Shown piece after piece: positions 16,439 through 25,165 of a stretch of DNA of 64,000 bases; position 1 is the stretch's first letter; every line of letters begins with the position of its first letter. Both the position numbers and the translations under genes were made by a program. Below the pieces are notes generated by a model that was given only the letters and a program-made list of their open reading frames with translations, was not told the origin of the DNA and searched no databases. Source of the DNA: Hymenobacter nitidus (GTDB lineage Bacteria; Bacteroidota; Bacteroidia; Cytophagales; Hymenobacteraceae); NCBI RefSeq assembly GCF_020447315.1, contig NZ_JAJADQ010000007.1:124001-188000 (forward strand), in the 5' to 3' direction.

Positions 16439-17500
16439 CTAGCGGCTGCCGCCAATGGCTTTCAGCTCGGGAGCCATGGTCAGCTTGGCCAGAAACTCGA
16501 TGGCGCTGGCGTAGCGCATCCGCAGCTCTTTGTAGCGCTTCCAGGCTTCCTCGCGGTTGTCGACCAACGACACGTTGGCGTCGCGGAGCTGGTCGAACGT
16601 CTGGAAGAACCCGGCGCGGGTGGGGTCTTCGATGGGGTCTTCCTCGGTCAGGGCCTCGACCGGCTCGGCTGCGGCCCGTTCCTCAAAGTAGCGTGATACC
16701 CGGTTGATGGCCACGCAGCCCGCTTTAAAGCACAGCTCCATATCCGGGTCGCGCTTCTGCTCGACGCTGCTGATAATGACAGCCGCCGCATCCAGAATCA
16801 GGTCGGCGGCCGTCACCCAGGAGCGGCCGGGCTGCGGCGACCGGAAAAACGACAGAATCGGCAGGGAAGTGTGGGTTTCCTCGATTTCCACAAACCACTC
16901 CTCCCAGACTTTCCACTGTGGGCCGTCGTCGGCCAACGAGCCGGTGCGGTTCAGCCAGCCAATCAGCTCGGCAGCCGTGCGGTTGTTGCCACAGCGCAGC
17001 TCCAGGCGGGCCACCACCAGCTCGCGTCGCGTGAAGGCCTGGTACATGGTGGGCAGGTAGGAGATGAGCAGCGTGATGAGCAGCAGGCCAAACGTGGCTT
17101 CGGAGTAGGTCACGATGCTGATCAGAATGGTGGTGGCTTCCACCGAGCCCAGCGTAAGCAGGGACGAGGAGCTGAGCAGGTAGCTCTTGGTAAAGTCGCC
17201 CTCGCCTAGTGCCCAGTAGATGCCCGCGTAGGCAAAGGAGAGCAGCAACAGCCAGATAATCGGCAGCATGACGAGGGCCACCGGGGCAAACAGGGCCATG
17301 ATCCGGTCCCGTTTGGCATAGGTCTGGTAGCGGGCGGCCAGAAAGCTGAAAAAATACCGCACCGTCATGAACACCCAGTTGTTGATCAGCACCGACTCAT
17401 TGCGGGGCAGCACAAACGAGCGGATGGCGGATAAAACAACCGTAAGAATCAGAAAAGTGCCGCCCAGAAAAACGGCCACCCGCACTAGCAAATCGAGCAT
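16439..17500 (-). CDS. Ion-channel-like integral membrane protein
   Basis: A 353-residue membrane protein, start ATG at 17500. An N-terminal helix (LLVRVAVFLGGTFLILTVVL) is followed by hydrophobic segments around residues 65-90 and 120-150. Between the last two lies SSSSLLTLGSVEA, placed where two-TM potassium-channel pores carry TVGYGD, but without a functional filter. The C-terminal ~200 residues are soluble, helical and acidic (EERAAAEPVEALTEEDPIED). I recognise the family only as channel-like proteins of Bacteroidota and Proteobacteria; transport is not proven. Confidence 0.72.
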   Translation of the reverse strand: MLDLLVRVAVFLGGTFLILTVVLSAIRSFVLPRNESVLINNWVFMTVRYFFSFLAARYQTYAKRDRIMALFAPVALVMLPIIWLLLLSFAYAGIYWALGEGDFTKSYLLSSSSLLTLGSVEATTILISIVTYSEATFGLLLITLLISYLPTMYQAFTRRELVVARLELRCGNNRTAAELIGWLNRTGSLADDGPQWKVWEEWFVEIEETHTSLPILSFFRSPQPGRSWVTAADLILDAAAVIISSVEQKRDPDMELCFKAGCVAINRVSRYFEERAAAEPVEALTEEDPIEDPTRAGFFQTFDQLRDANVSLVDNREEAWKRYKELRMRYASAIEFLAKLTMAPELKAIGGSR

Positions 17501-17620
17501 AAAAAATACGCAACCGCGTGGCATCGTGCCCGCTGGGCGTATTAACTCTTACCGTCCGGAATGGTTGGGTTCCCGCATTAGCCGTTGGGCTTGGCCGCTC
17601 GGAAATTCTGCTTAGGCGCT

Positions 17621-18994
17621 TTACTTGCGCGCTTTCCAGAGCTGTTTGAACGACTTAGGCGCAATCTGCAGCCCCTCGCGGCGCTTGCTCCAGCCGGTTT
17701 GGCCCAGCAGGCGGCTCAGGACCCAGTTTTTACCGCTCGTGGGGGCCATGTCCCAGAGCCAGCGGTGCTTCATGCCGTGCAGCCAGAGCGTAATGGCGCG
17801 CTGCTCTTCCTTGTCGGAATAGCCGGCCTGCACGCTCTGCTGGCGGTTTTTGAGCAGGATGTTGTGAATGTTGATCTTGACCGGGCACACCGACGAGCAG
17901 GCCCCGCACAACGACGAAGCAAAGCTCAGGTGCTTGTTTTCCTCCAGACCCGACAAATGGGGCGTAATCACCGAGCCGATGGGGCCGGAATAGGTAGCCT
18001 CGTAGGTGTGGCCGCCGATGTTCTTATACACCGGGCACACATTCAGGCAGGCCCCGCAGCGGATGCAGTGCAGGGCCTCGCGCTTGTCGGGCTGGGCCAG
18101 CAGGTTGGTGCGGCCGTTGTCGAGCAGCACCACGTACATCTCCTCGGGTCCGTCCTTTTCCATGGGCTGGCGCGGGCCGGTATAAATCGTGTTGTAGACC
18201 GTGACCTGCTGGCCCGTGCCGCTGGTGCTGAGCAGGGGCCAGAACAAATCCAGGTCGTGGACGCTGGGAATGACCTTTTCAATGCCCACAATGGCAATAT
18301 GGGTTTTGGGAAACGTGGCCGAGAGGCGGGCGTTGCCCTCGTTTTCGGTCACGGCAATGCCGCCGATGTCGGCCAGCAGGAAGTTGCCGCCCGTGACGCC
18401 CACTTCGGCCGAGGTGTACTTGCTGCGCAGCAGGTGGCGGGCCGTGAGCACCAGCTTCTGGGCATCGTCGGTGGGCTCAATCTTGAGGTGCTTGACGAAG
18501 ATGTCGGCAATGTCCTTCTTGCTCAGGTGCATGGCCGGCGTCACGATGTGGTAGGGCCGCTCGCCGTTGAGCTGCACGATGAACTCGCCCAGGTCGGTTT
18601 CGACCGAGTCGATACCGTTTTTGCCCAGGTACTTGTTGAGGTGAATTTCCTCGGTGGTCATGCTCTTGGCCTTCACCACAGTGCGGGCCTTTTTGCGCTG
18701 CATGATCTTGCCGATTTCCGTCAGGGCCTCATCCGCATTCTGGGCCCAGATAACCTTGCCGCCGCGTTTGGTGAAGTTTTCTTCCCACTGCAGCAGGTAC
18801 TGGTCGAGGTTGTTGATGGCCTTGGCCTTGAGGTAAGATGCCCGCTCCCGCGCCAGCTCGTGGTCGTCGTACCAGCCCAGGCCGGTCTGCACGGCCGCGT
18901 TGTACTTGCCGATGTTGAAGCGAATCTTGCGCCGGTGCTCCAGGTCGAAGGCTTTGCGGTCGGAGTCGGTCAGGAACTGGGCAGCTTTGGTCAT
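17621..18994 (-). CDS. lutB: LutB-type L-lactate oxidation iron-sulfur protein
   Basis: A 457-residue cytosolic protein; the ATG at 18994 is chosen. The N-terminal LUD domain (about 60-290) contains TRRGGKV-like segments and TGGNFLLADIGGIAVTENEG. Two [4Fe-4S] motifs follow: CIRCGACLNVCPVYK near residues 307-321 and CGACSSVCPVKINIHN near 356-371. LutB acts with LutA and LutC in NAD-independent lactate oxidation. Neither LutA nor LutC is adjacent here, so partners must be elsewhere. A TATATTTG promoter box lies 34 bases upstream. Confidence 0.92.
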   Translation of the reverse strand: MTKAAQFLTDSDRKAFDLEHRRKIRFNIGKYNAAVQTGLGWYDDHELARERASYLKAKAINNLDQYLLQWEENFTKRGGKVIWAQNADEALTEIGKIMQRKKARTVVKAKSMTTEEIHLNKYLGKNGIDSVETDLGEFIVQLNGERPYHIVTPAMHLSKKDIADIFVKHLKIEPTDDAQKLVLTARHLLRSKYTSAEVGVTGGNFLLADIGGIAVTENEGNARLSATFPKTHIAIVGIEKVIPSVHDLDLFWPLLSTSGTGQQVTVYNTIYTGPRQPMEKDGPEEMYVVLLDNGRTNLLAQPDKREALHCIRCGACLNVCPVYKNIGGHTYEATYSGPIGSVITPHLSGLEENKHLSFASSLCGACSSVCPVKINIHNILLKNRQQSVQAGYSDKEEQRAITLWLHGMKHRWLWDMAPTSGKNWVLSRLLGQTGWSKRREGLQIAPKSFKQLWKARK

Positions 18995-19027
18995 AGCAGT
19001 AGGGTGTGAGAGGGCGCGGGGTATAAG

Positions 19028-19035
19028 CAAATATA
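19028..19035 (-). promoter_or_regulatory. Bacteroidota -7 box (TATATTTG, minus strand)
   Basis: The plus strand reads CAAATATA, that is TATATTTG toward lutB, 34 bases before its ATG. No -33 partner is visible. Confidence 0.4.
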
Positions 19036-19105
19036 AAGCGTGGCAGCCAGCGAAGTGCGGGATACTTCACCAACTGCCACGCTCAGGCTAGAGTTTCGGC
19101 CGAAA

Positions 19106-20800
19106 CTACGGTTTGTTCGAGTCCACCACAATCCGGTCGTTGCGGTTGGCCAGCTCCCAGGCCGTGAAAAACACGAGGCGGGCCCGCTTTTCCATCTTCG
19201 GAAACTCGATTTTCTCTACTTCGTCGCCGGCGCCGTGGTAGTCGTCGTGCACGCCGTTAAAGAAAAAGGCCACCGGAATCTTGTGCTTGGCGAAGTTATA
19301 GTGGTCGGAGCGGTAGTAGAAGCGGTTTGGGTCCTCGGGGTCGTTGAAGCGGTAGTCGAGGTCAATCTGGGTGTACTTCTTGTTGGCCGCCTCGTTGATG
19401 GCGTGCAGCTCCGACGACAGCTTGTCGGAGCCGATAACGTAGACGTAGTCGGCCTTGCCCTCGTGGTCCTTGTCGGTGCGGCCCACCATGTCGATGTTCA
19501 GGTCGGCAATGGTGCTTTCCAGCGGGAAAACGGGGTGGTCGGTGTAGTACTCCGAGCCCAGCAGACCCTTTTCCTCGCCCGTCACGGTCAGAAACAGCAT
19601 GCTGCGGCGGGGGCCGTGGCCTTCGGCTTTGGCTTTGGTAAACGCCTGGGCCATTTCCAGCACCGACACCGTACCCGAGCCGTCGTCGTCGGCGCCGTTG
19701 TGCACCTGCCCGTTAATCACGCCGATGTGGTCGTAGTGAGCCGACACCACCAGGATTTCCTCCTTCTTATCGGTGCCTTCCAGGAAGCCCAGCACGTTTT
19801 CAGTCGTGAACTGCTCCTTTTTCTTGGGGGCCTTGATGGTAACCTTGGCGGGCTTGAACAGCCCGGCTACCGGCTTGCCGGCTTTGTTGACGGCGCTCTG
19901 GTACTTGCCCAGGCCGGCTGCGGTGGTGCCCAGCATTTTGTAGGCCACGGCCGGCGACACGAAGAAGGCCGAGCGGGCGGCCTCCTTGTTGTCGAGGAAG
20001 CTGACGGTGGGGCGGCTGATGTAGGGTGCCATGCGGGCGGCGGCTTTGGTAAAGCTGCTGCCGGGCGCGGTTTCCACGAAGAACACGCTGCGGGCGCCTT
20101 TCTCGGCGGCTTTGGCGGCCTTGGCCCGGAAATCCATACCCCACTTGCTGCCCTGGCCCTCTTTGCCCAGCAGCGGCTTGCCGGCGGCGTTCAGCGGCTC
20201 ACCCAGCAGCACGATAATGTCCTTGCCCTTCACGTCGAGGCCGGCGTAGTCGGAGTAGCCTTCCTGCTCGATGCCGTAGCCGGCAAACACCGGCTGAATC
20301 GTGGTTTCGTTCTGGAAGGGCGAGCTGCCGTAGGCGTAGAAGTCCGTCAGCCAGCCGTAGTTCGAGCCGCCCACTTTCAGGGCTGCCTCCCCGGTCCAGG
20401 TGGAGCGCTCCATCGTGAAGTGTTGCAGATACGGGTTATCGGAGTTCTGTACGGGGCCGGTCAGGCCGAGGTCCTTAAAGCGCTTGGCAAGGTAATCGGC
20501 GGCCATTTTCTGGCCTTTCTCGCCGGTTTCGCGGCCTTCATAAGCATCCGAGGCCAGAATAGTCAGGTGCTCGCGCAGGTCGGCCTGGGTGATGGTGGCG
20601 CCATACACGTTGGCCCAGTCGGCTTCTTCCGGAGCCTGCCGGGTCATCGGCGGCGTAGTGTCGGCCGGGGCCGGGGTGGCGGCCGCTTCGGTTTTGCCGC
20701 GCTTGCGCTTGACTTTAACTTTTTCCGGTGCCTGCTGGGCTACCGCCGTGGTGGCGCAGCACGCGGCCAGGAGCAGCGCGTACAGAGAGGTTTTTTTCAT
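19106..20800 (-). CDS. M28 family metallopeptidase with PA domain
   Basis: Exported zinc aminopeptidase-like enzyme, 564 residues, start at 20800 with signal peptide KKTSLYALLLAACCATTAVA. A protease-associated insert spans about 150-290. The M28 catalytic domain follows with zinc ligands in VVSAHYDHIG, HNGADDDGSGTVSVLEM, TGEEKGLLGSEYY and LNIDMVGR, and the last His in DDYHGAGDE. All key residues appear present. It probably trims peptides in the periplasm. It lies 121 bases downstream of ispF on the same strand, across a short low-complexity repeat. Confidence 0.93.
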   Translation of the reverse strand: MKKTSLYALLLAACCATTAVAQQAPEKVKVKRKRGKTEAAATPAPADTTPPMTRQAPEEADWANVYGATITQADLREHLTILASDAYEGRETGEKGQKMAADYLAKRFKDLGLTGPVQNSDNPYLQHFTMERSTWTGEAALKVGGSNYGWLTDFYAYGSSPFQNETTIQPVFAGYGIEQEGYSDYAGLDVKGKDIIVLLGEPLNAAGKPLLGKEGQGSKWGMDFRAKAAKAAEKGARSVFFVETAPGSSFTKAAARMAPYISRPTVSFLDNKEAARSAFFVSPAVAYKMLGTTAAGLGKYQSAVNKAGKPVAGLFKPAKVTIKAPKKKEQFTTENVLGFLEGTDKKEEILVVSAHYDHIGVINGQVHNGADDDGSGTVSVLEMAQAFTKAKAEGHGPRRSMLFLTVTGEEKGLLGSEYYTDHPVFPLESTIADLNIDMVGRTDKDHEGKADYVYVIGSDKLSSELHAINEAANKKYTQIDLDYRFNDPEDPNRFYYRSDHYNFAKHKIPVAFFFNGVHDDYHGAGDEVEKIEFPKMEKRARLVFFTAWELANRNDRIVVDSNKP

Positions 20801-20890
20801 GAAAAGCAGTGGGGGAGGAAGAAGGAGAGGAAGCGGATAAAACGGGGAATTGCTACGCCGCTGGCGCAAATCGTGCCAATGGAACCACAA

Positions 20891-20906
20891 CTCACTAACT
20901 CACTAA
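20891..20906. repeat. Short tandem CTCACTAA repeat
   Basis: CTCACTAA occurs twice in tandem at 20891-20906, and a related CTAACTCACC follows at 20911. The stretch lies between the stop of ispF and the start of the M28 gene. Confidence 0.6.
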
Positions 20907-20921
20907 GTCGCTAACTCACCA

Positions 20922-21401
20922 CTAAGGTTGCACAATCAGGACGCTGGCGTAGGCAGCTACGCCCTCGCGGCGGCCCACGAAGCCGAGTTTCTCGGTGGTG
21001 GTGGCTTTAATGGAAATGTCTTCGGCCGGAATGCCCATCACCTCGGCCAGCACGCGCTGCATCTCGGCAATGTGGGGGTTCACCTTGGGTGCTTCCAGGC
21101 AGATGGTCGAGTCGATGTTGCTGATGCTGTAGCCCCGCTCGCGCAGCAGGCGCATCACTTCGGCCAGCAGCCGCTTGCTGTCGATGCCCTTGTACTGCGG
21201 GTCGGTGTCGGGGAAGTGGAAGCCGATGTCGCGCAGGTTGGCCGCGCCCAGCAGCGCGTCGCAGATAACGTGGATGAGCACGTCGGCGTCGGAGTGGCCG
21301 AGGGCGCCGTGGGTGTGCGGAACCTGGATGCCGCCAAGCCAGAAAGGCAGGCCTTCCTGTAACTGATGCACGTCGTAGCCGAAGCCAGTGCGGATTTTCA
21401 T
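20922..21401 (-). CDS. ispF: 2-C-methyl-D-erythritol 2,4-cyclodiphosphate synthase
   Basis: A 159-residue enzyme of the non-mevalonate isoprenoid pathway that forms the cyclic diphosphate MEcPP. The ATG at 21401 is used because the protein then begins with the family start KIRTGFGYDVHQL (Asp and His metal ligands). Other signatures are GHSDADVLIHVICDALLGAA, IGFHFPDTDPQYKGIDS and IKATTTEKLGFVGRREGVAA. The longer frame upstream has no family similarity. The active form is a trimer with zinc sites. Confidence 0.97.
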   Translation of the reverse strand: MKIRTGFGYDVHQLQEGLPFWLGGIQVPHTHGALGHSDADVLIHVICDALLGAANLRDIGFHFPDTDPQYKGIDSKRLLAEVMRLLRERGYSISNIDSTICLEAPKVNPHIAEMQRVLAEVMGIPAEDISIKATTTEKLGFVGRREGVAAYASVLIVQP

Positions 21402-21631
21402 AGGGTAGGGGGAAGTAGCGCCAGAAAAATACTGGCCCCAAGGTACGACGCCGGCTGCGGATTGGAAGAGCCGGCGCACCCAACGCCGGCCCGGCGCGAC
21501 CCGAAAACGAAGGCTCAGCAGCAACTTCTTGAAAATATAGTGCGGCCCGCATAAAGTATTCGCCGCGGCCATTCGTCCTTCAGGAAGGAAGTTGAGCGCC
21601 GGAAAACGGATAGCAAAAAATTAATGGAAAC

Positions 21632-21665
21632 TTTGAAGTCATTAAAAGTTTCCGTCGTATCTTTG
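21632..21665 (+). promoter_or_regulatory. Promoter of the efflux operon (-33 TTTG, -7 TATCTTTG)
   Basis: TTTG at 21632-21635 and TATCTTTG at 21658-21665 are separated by 22 bases, close to the Bacteroidota spacing. The ATG at 21676 is only 10 bases after the -7 box, so the mRNA would have almost no leader. A TetR-type product encoded directly downstream makes autorepression likely. Confidence 0.6.
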
Positions 21666-21675
21666 CCCCGTGAGT

Positions 21676-22293
21676 ATGGAAATCAAGGACCGGATCTTAG
21701 TCGCTGCCGTCGAGCTGTTCATGCGTAACGGCATCCGCAGCGTATCGATGGACGACATTGCCACCCAGCTGGCCATGTCGAAAAAAACGCTCTATAAATG
21801 GTTTGAAAACAAAGACCAGATCGTGCACGGTGTGATGCAGAAGTATCTGCTGTCGGAGGAGGTCGAGTGCGAAAACGTGTTTGCTACCGGCTCCAACGCT
21901 CTGGAGGAGATGTACAACCTGATGCACTGGCACAAGAAAACCCTGAGCAACGTGCACCCCAGCATCTTCTTCGACCTGCAGAAATACCATCCGCAGGCCT
22001 GGGCCCTGTTCGAGCAGCACAAGAACACCTTCATCCTGAGCAAAATCATCGAGAACCTGCGTAGGGGTATCAGCGAAGGTGTGTATCGGGCAGATATTGA
22101 CGTGGAAGTTATTGCCCGCATCCGGCTGGCAGAAATCGAAATCATCTTCGACCCCAAAGTTTTTCCGACCAGAGAATTCGACCTGCAGCGCATTCACATT
22201 GCCTGCGTGGAGCATTACCTGGCCGGCATTTCCTCCCTGAAAGGCCATAAGCTCATCAACAAATACCGGAACGTCACCGAACCGGAAGCCTAA
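21676..22293 (+). CDS. TetR/AcrR family transcriptional regulator
   Basis: A 205-residue DNA-binding repressor; a GTG two codons upstream (21670) is an alternative start. Residues ~5-50 hold the TetR HTH (VELFMRNGIRSVSMDDIATQ and LAMSKKTLYKWFENKDQIV). The rest is an all-helical ligand and dimer domain. It begins the operon with TolC, adaptor and RND genes in the same direction, the classic arrangement for a local efflux regulator. The inducer cannot be inferred. Confidence 0.94.
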   Translation: MEIKDRILVAAVELFMRNGIRSVSMDDIATQLAMSKKTLYKWFENKDQIVHGVMQKYLLSEEVECENVFATGSNALEEMYNLMHWHKKTLSNVHPSIFFDLQKYHPQAWALFEQHKNTFILSKIIENLRRGISEGVYRADIDVEVIARIRLAEIEIIFDPKVFPTREFDLQRIHIACVEHYLAGISSLKGHKLINKYRNVTEPEA

Positions 22294-22349
22294 CTCTTAC
22301 TTACTGCTCTGCTCTCATTCCCTTTCCGCTTATCGTTTTTCGCGTTTTC

Positions 22350-23888
22350 ATGATGAAAAATATGCTTCGCTTTCTGTGCCTGCTGGCGGCTTTGGCCTTC
22401 ATCGGCGTTCAGCAGCTTCTGGCGCAAACGCCCTCTACGGGGCAACCCGTGGCCACCAACACGCCGGTGCAGTTCTCGCTGCAACAGGCCATCGACTATG
22501 CCCTGAAGAATAAATCGACGCTGCAGTCGGCGCGGCTCAACGAGCAGGTGGCCGTGGCCCGCGTGGGCGAAATTCGCTCGGCGGGACTGCCCCAGATCAA
22601 CGTATCGGCGGCCCTGACCGACAACCTGAAGCTGCAGAAGTCCCTGGTCGACTTCGGCGCCTTTGCCGGCGGCCCCGGCACCCTGAACGGTACTACTCTG
22701 ACCCAGGAGCAACTGGCCCGCGTGCAGCGCGGCGAAACCGTGACCCTGACGCCGGCCTACACGCCCGTGCCCGCTACCGGTCCGCAGCCCCTGGCGTTTG
22801 GCCTGCAGTATGCCGGCAACGCGGCGGCTTCGGCTTCGCAGATGCTCTTTAACGGCTCCTACCTGCTGGGCCTGAAGGCCGCTAACGTATATAAGGAGCT
22901 GTCGGTGAAGCAAACCCAGCAAAGCGAAATCGAGGTGGTGGAGCAGGTTTCGAAAGCCTACTACAGCACGCTGGTGGCCCGCGAGCGGCTGGCGCTGCTG
23001 GCCCGCAACGTGCAGCGCCTCGACACCTTGCTGTACCAGACCACGCAGACGTATAAGGAGGGCTTCGTGGAAAAGCTCGACGTGGACCGCCTGCAGGTGC
23101 AGGTCAACAACCTCAAGATTGAGCAGCAGAACGCGGCCCGGCTTATCGACCTGAGCGTGGCCCTGCTCAAATTCCAGATGGGCCTCGACCAGCGCCAGCC
23201 CGTGGAGTTGACCGACCGCCTCGATGAGGCTGTGATTGAAGCCGAGCGGGGTAGCCTGATCAACCTCAGCGACTCGTTCAACTACGGCAACCGCATCGAG
23301 TACTCGGTGCTGGAAACCCAGCGCGACCTGGCCGTGCTCGACGTGCGCAACCGCCGCTCGGGCTACCTGCCCACCCTGAACCTGATTGCCGCCTACGGCT
23401 TCACCGGCTCCGACAACCGCTTCGGCGGCCTGATGGAGTTCCGCGGCCCCAACTCGAAAAGCGACAAAGGCTTTATCAACCAGAACTGGTTTGGCTTCGG
23501 CAACGTGGGCCTGCAGCTCAACATTCCCGTGTTCGACGGCTTCCGCAAGAAGTACAGCATCGAGCAGGGCAAGCTGGCCCTGGAGCAGGTAAACAAGGGC
23601 TTCACGACGCTGCAGCAGGGCATCGACCTGGAGCGGGCGCAGACTACGGCGTCGTTGCAAAACACGCTGGCCGTGCTCGGCAACCAGAAAGCCAACCTGG
23701 AGCTGGCCACCAACGTGGCCCGCGTCGCCAAAATCAAGTTCCAGGAGGGCGTCGGCTCCAACCTGGAAGTTATTACGGCCGAAACCGACCTGCGCCAGGC
23801 CCAGACCAACTACTACTCGGCCCTCTACGACGCGCTGGTGTCCAAGGTGGACTACAGCAAGGCCGCCGGTACGCTGGGCCGCCGCTAA
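22350..23888 (+). CDS. TolC family outer-membrane efflux channel
   Basis: A 512-residue outer-membrane factor for tripartite efflux. An N-terminal signal (MLRFLCLLAALAFIGVQQLLAQ) directs it to the periplasm. Two long helical repeats of the OEP fold are present, with SLQQAIDYALKNKSTLQSAR starting the first and SVLETQRDLAVLDVRNRRSG the second. NIPVFDGFRKK is a typical beta-barrel strand segment. It starts 56 bases after the TetR gene and is followed by the adaptor and pump, so it should form the exit duct. Confidence 0.95.
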   Translation: MMKNMLRFLCLLAALAFIGVQQLLAQTPSTGQPVATNTPVQFSLQQAIDYALKNKSTLQSARLNEQVAVARVGEIRSAGLPQINVSAALTDNLKLQKSLVDFGAFAGGPGTLNGTTLTQEQLARVQRGETVTLTPAYTPVPATGPQPLAFGLQYAGNAAASASQMLFNGSYLLGLKAANVYKELSVKQTQQSEIEVVEQVSKAYYSTLVARERLALLARNVQRLDTLLYQTTQTYKEGFVEKLDVDRLQVQVNNLKIEQQNAARLIDLSVALLKFQMGLDQRQPVELTDRLDEAVIEAERGSLINLSDSFNYGNRIEYSVLETQRDLAVLDVRNRRSGYLPTLNLIAAYGFTGSDNRFGGLMEFRGPNSKSDKGFINQNWFGFGNVGLQLNIPVFDGFRKKYSIEQGKLALEQVNKGFTTLQQGIDLERAQTTASLQNTLAVLGNQKANLELATNVARVAKIKFQEGVGSNLEVITAETDLRQAQTNYYSALYDALVSKVDYSKAAGTLGRR

Positions 23889-23975
23889 TCGTTTGTGCTG
23901 ATGCTTTTATCTTCTAAGAAACTCCCTTCCCTTTCGGTTAGTCTGCCCCGCGGGCTGGCCCATAGCTTCACTACC

Positions 23976-25094
23976 ATGAAATACACTACTTCTGCGGCCG
24001 TGCTGGCAATGGCTTTCCTGGCTTCCTGCGGTGGCAAGCAAGACCCCGCCGCCGAGTTGGCTAAGCTGAAACAAGAGCAGGCCGCCAACCAGGCCAAAAT
24101 TGCCGAGCTGGAAGCCAAAACCGGTGCCGCCGCCGATAGCTCGGAAGTACGCTCCACGCCCGTTAGTGTGCTGAAAGTGCAGCCCGAGAGCTTCAAGAGC
24201 TACCTGGAGGTGCAGGGCCGCGTCGACTTCGACGAAAATGCCAACGTGTCGCCCCGCGTGCCGGGCGTGCTCACCGATATCCGCGTGCAGCGCGGCGACC
24301 GGGTAAGCAAAGGACAAGTGCTGGCTACCCAGGACGCGGCCGTGCTCGAATCGGGCATTGCCGAGCTGCGCACCCGCTTGGAGCTGGCCAAAGTGGTCTA
24401 CGAAAAGCAGGCCCGCCTCTGGAAGCAGGAAATCGGGACTGAAATTCAGTACCTGCAGGCCAAAAATAACTACGAAGCCCTGCAGCGCAGCCTGGCTACC
24501 CAGCAGCGGCAGCGCGCCCAGTACAACGTGGTGGCACCCTTCAGCGGCATCGTGGACGACGTGCCGGCCAAAGTGGGTGAGAACGGCGGCCCCGGCGTGC
24601 CGGTGGTGCGCCTGCTGAGCGGCAGCGGCGGCAAAATCGTAGCCGACGTGTCGGAAGCCTACGCCAGCCAGATCAAAGTCGGCGACCAGGCCCTGATCAG
24701 CATTGCCGACCTCGGCGGTGAGGAAGTGCCGGCCTCCGTGCGGGTAGTGAGCCGCACGATTAACCCGGCCAGCCGCACCTTCGCCGTGGAGTTTCGCCTG
24801 AACAAGGCCGTGGCTCAGCTGCGGCCCAACATGGTGGCCACGGCCCGCATCCAGAACTACACCCGCGCCAATGCCATGATTTTGCCCGTGGATTTGGTGC
24901 AGAAAGATGAGCAAAACAGCTACGTATTTGTTGTAGAGCAGAAGGATGGCCAGAAAATAGCCGCCAAGCGTGTTATCAAGACCGGCGCTACTTATAACGG
25001 TAAAATTGAAGTGACCCAGGGCCTCGCGGCCAACGACCAGGTGATTTCCGCCGGGTATCAGAATCTGAATGAAGGACAGGTAGTAACCCTGTAG
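23976..25094 (+). CDS. Efflux RND transporter periplasmic adaptor (membrane fusion protein)
   Basis: A 372-residue lipoprotein adaptor that joins the RND pump to TolC. The ATG at 23976 gives a signal ending in a lipobox ([10 protein letters not shown]); a GTG at 23895 in the same frame gives a less compact signal. A coiled-coil hairpin starts early ([20 protein letters not shown]). The lipoyl-like halves are [20 protein letters not shown] and [14 protein letters not shown], and the beta-barrel and membrane-proximal domains follow. It is the third gene of the operon. Confidence 0.94.
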   Translation: MKYTTSAAVLAMAFLASCGGKQDPAAELAKLKQEQAANQAKIAELEAKTGAAADSSEVRSTPVSVLKVQPESFKSYLEVQGRVDFDENANVSPRVPGVLTDIRVQRGDRVSKGQVLATQDAAVLESGIAELRTRLELAKVVYEKQARLWKQEIGTEIQYLQAKNNYEALQRSLATQQRQRAQYNVVAPFSGIVDDVPAKVGENGGPGVPVVRLLSGSGGKIVADVSEAYASQIKVGDQALISIADLGGEEVPASVRVVSRTINPASRTFAVEFRLNKAVAQLRPNMVATARIQNYTRANAMILPVDLVQKDEQNSYVFVVEQKDGQKIAAKRVIKTGATYNGKIEVTQGLAANDQVISAGYQNLNEGQVVTL

Positions 25095-25165
25095 CGTGCC
25101 GCGGCGGGCCGGCCGCCCGCTGCCACGCCAAGAAATATCCTCCCACACTTAACTGCCCAACTGCC

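Noticed and set aside
17585..19009. Long plus-strand open frame (474 codons) opposite lutB
   Set aside because: It mirrors the LutB gene, whose iron-sulfur motifs and LUD domain are certain. The antisense product has no domain and the GC-rich third positions of the real gene keep it open.
19040..20914. Long plus-strand open frame (624 codons) opposite the M28 peptidase
   Set aside because: The M28 zinc motifs and signal peptide are on the minus strand; the antisense product is Val/Gly/Leu-rich without features.
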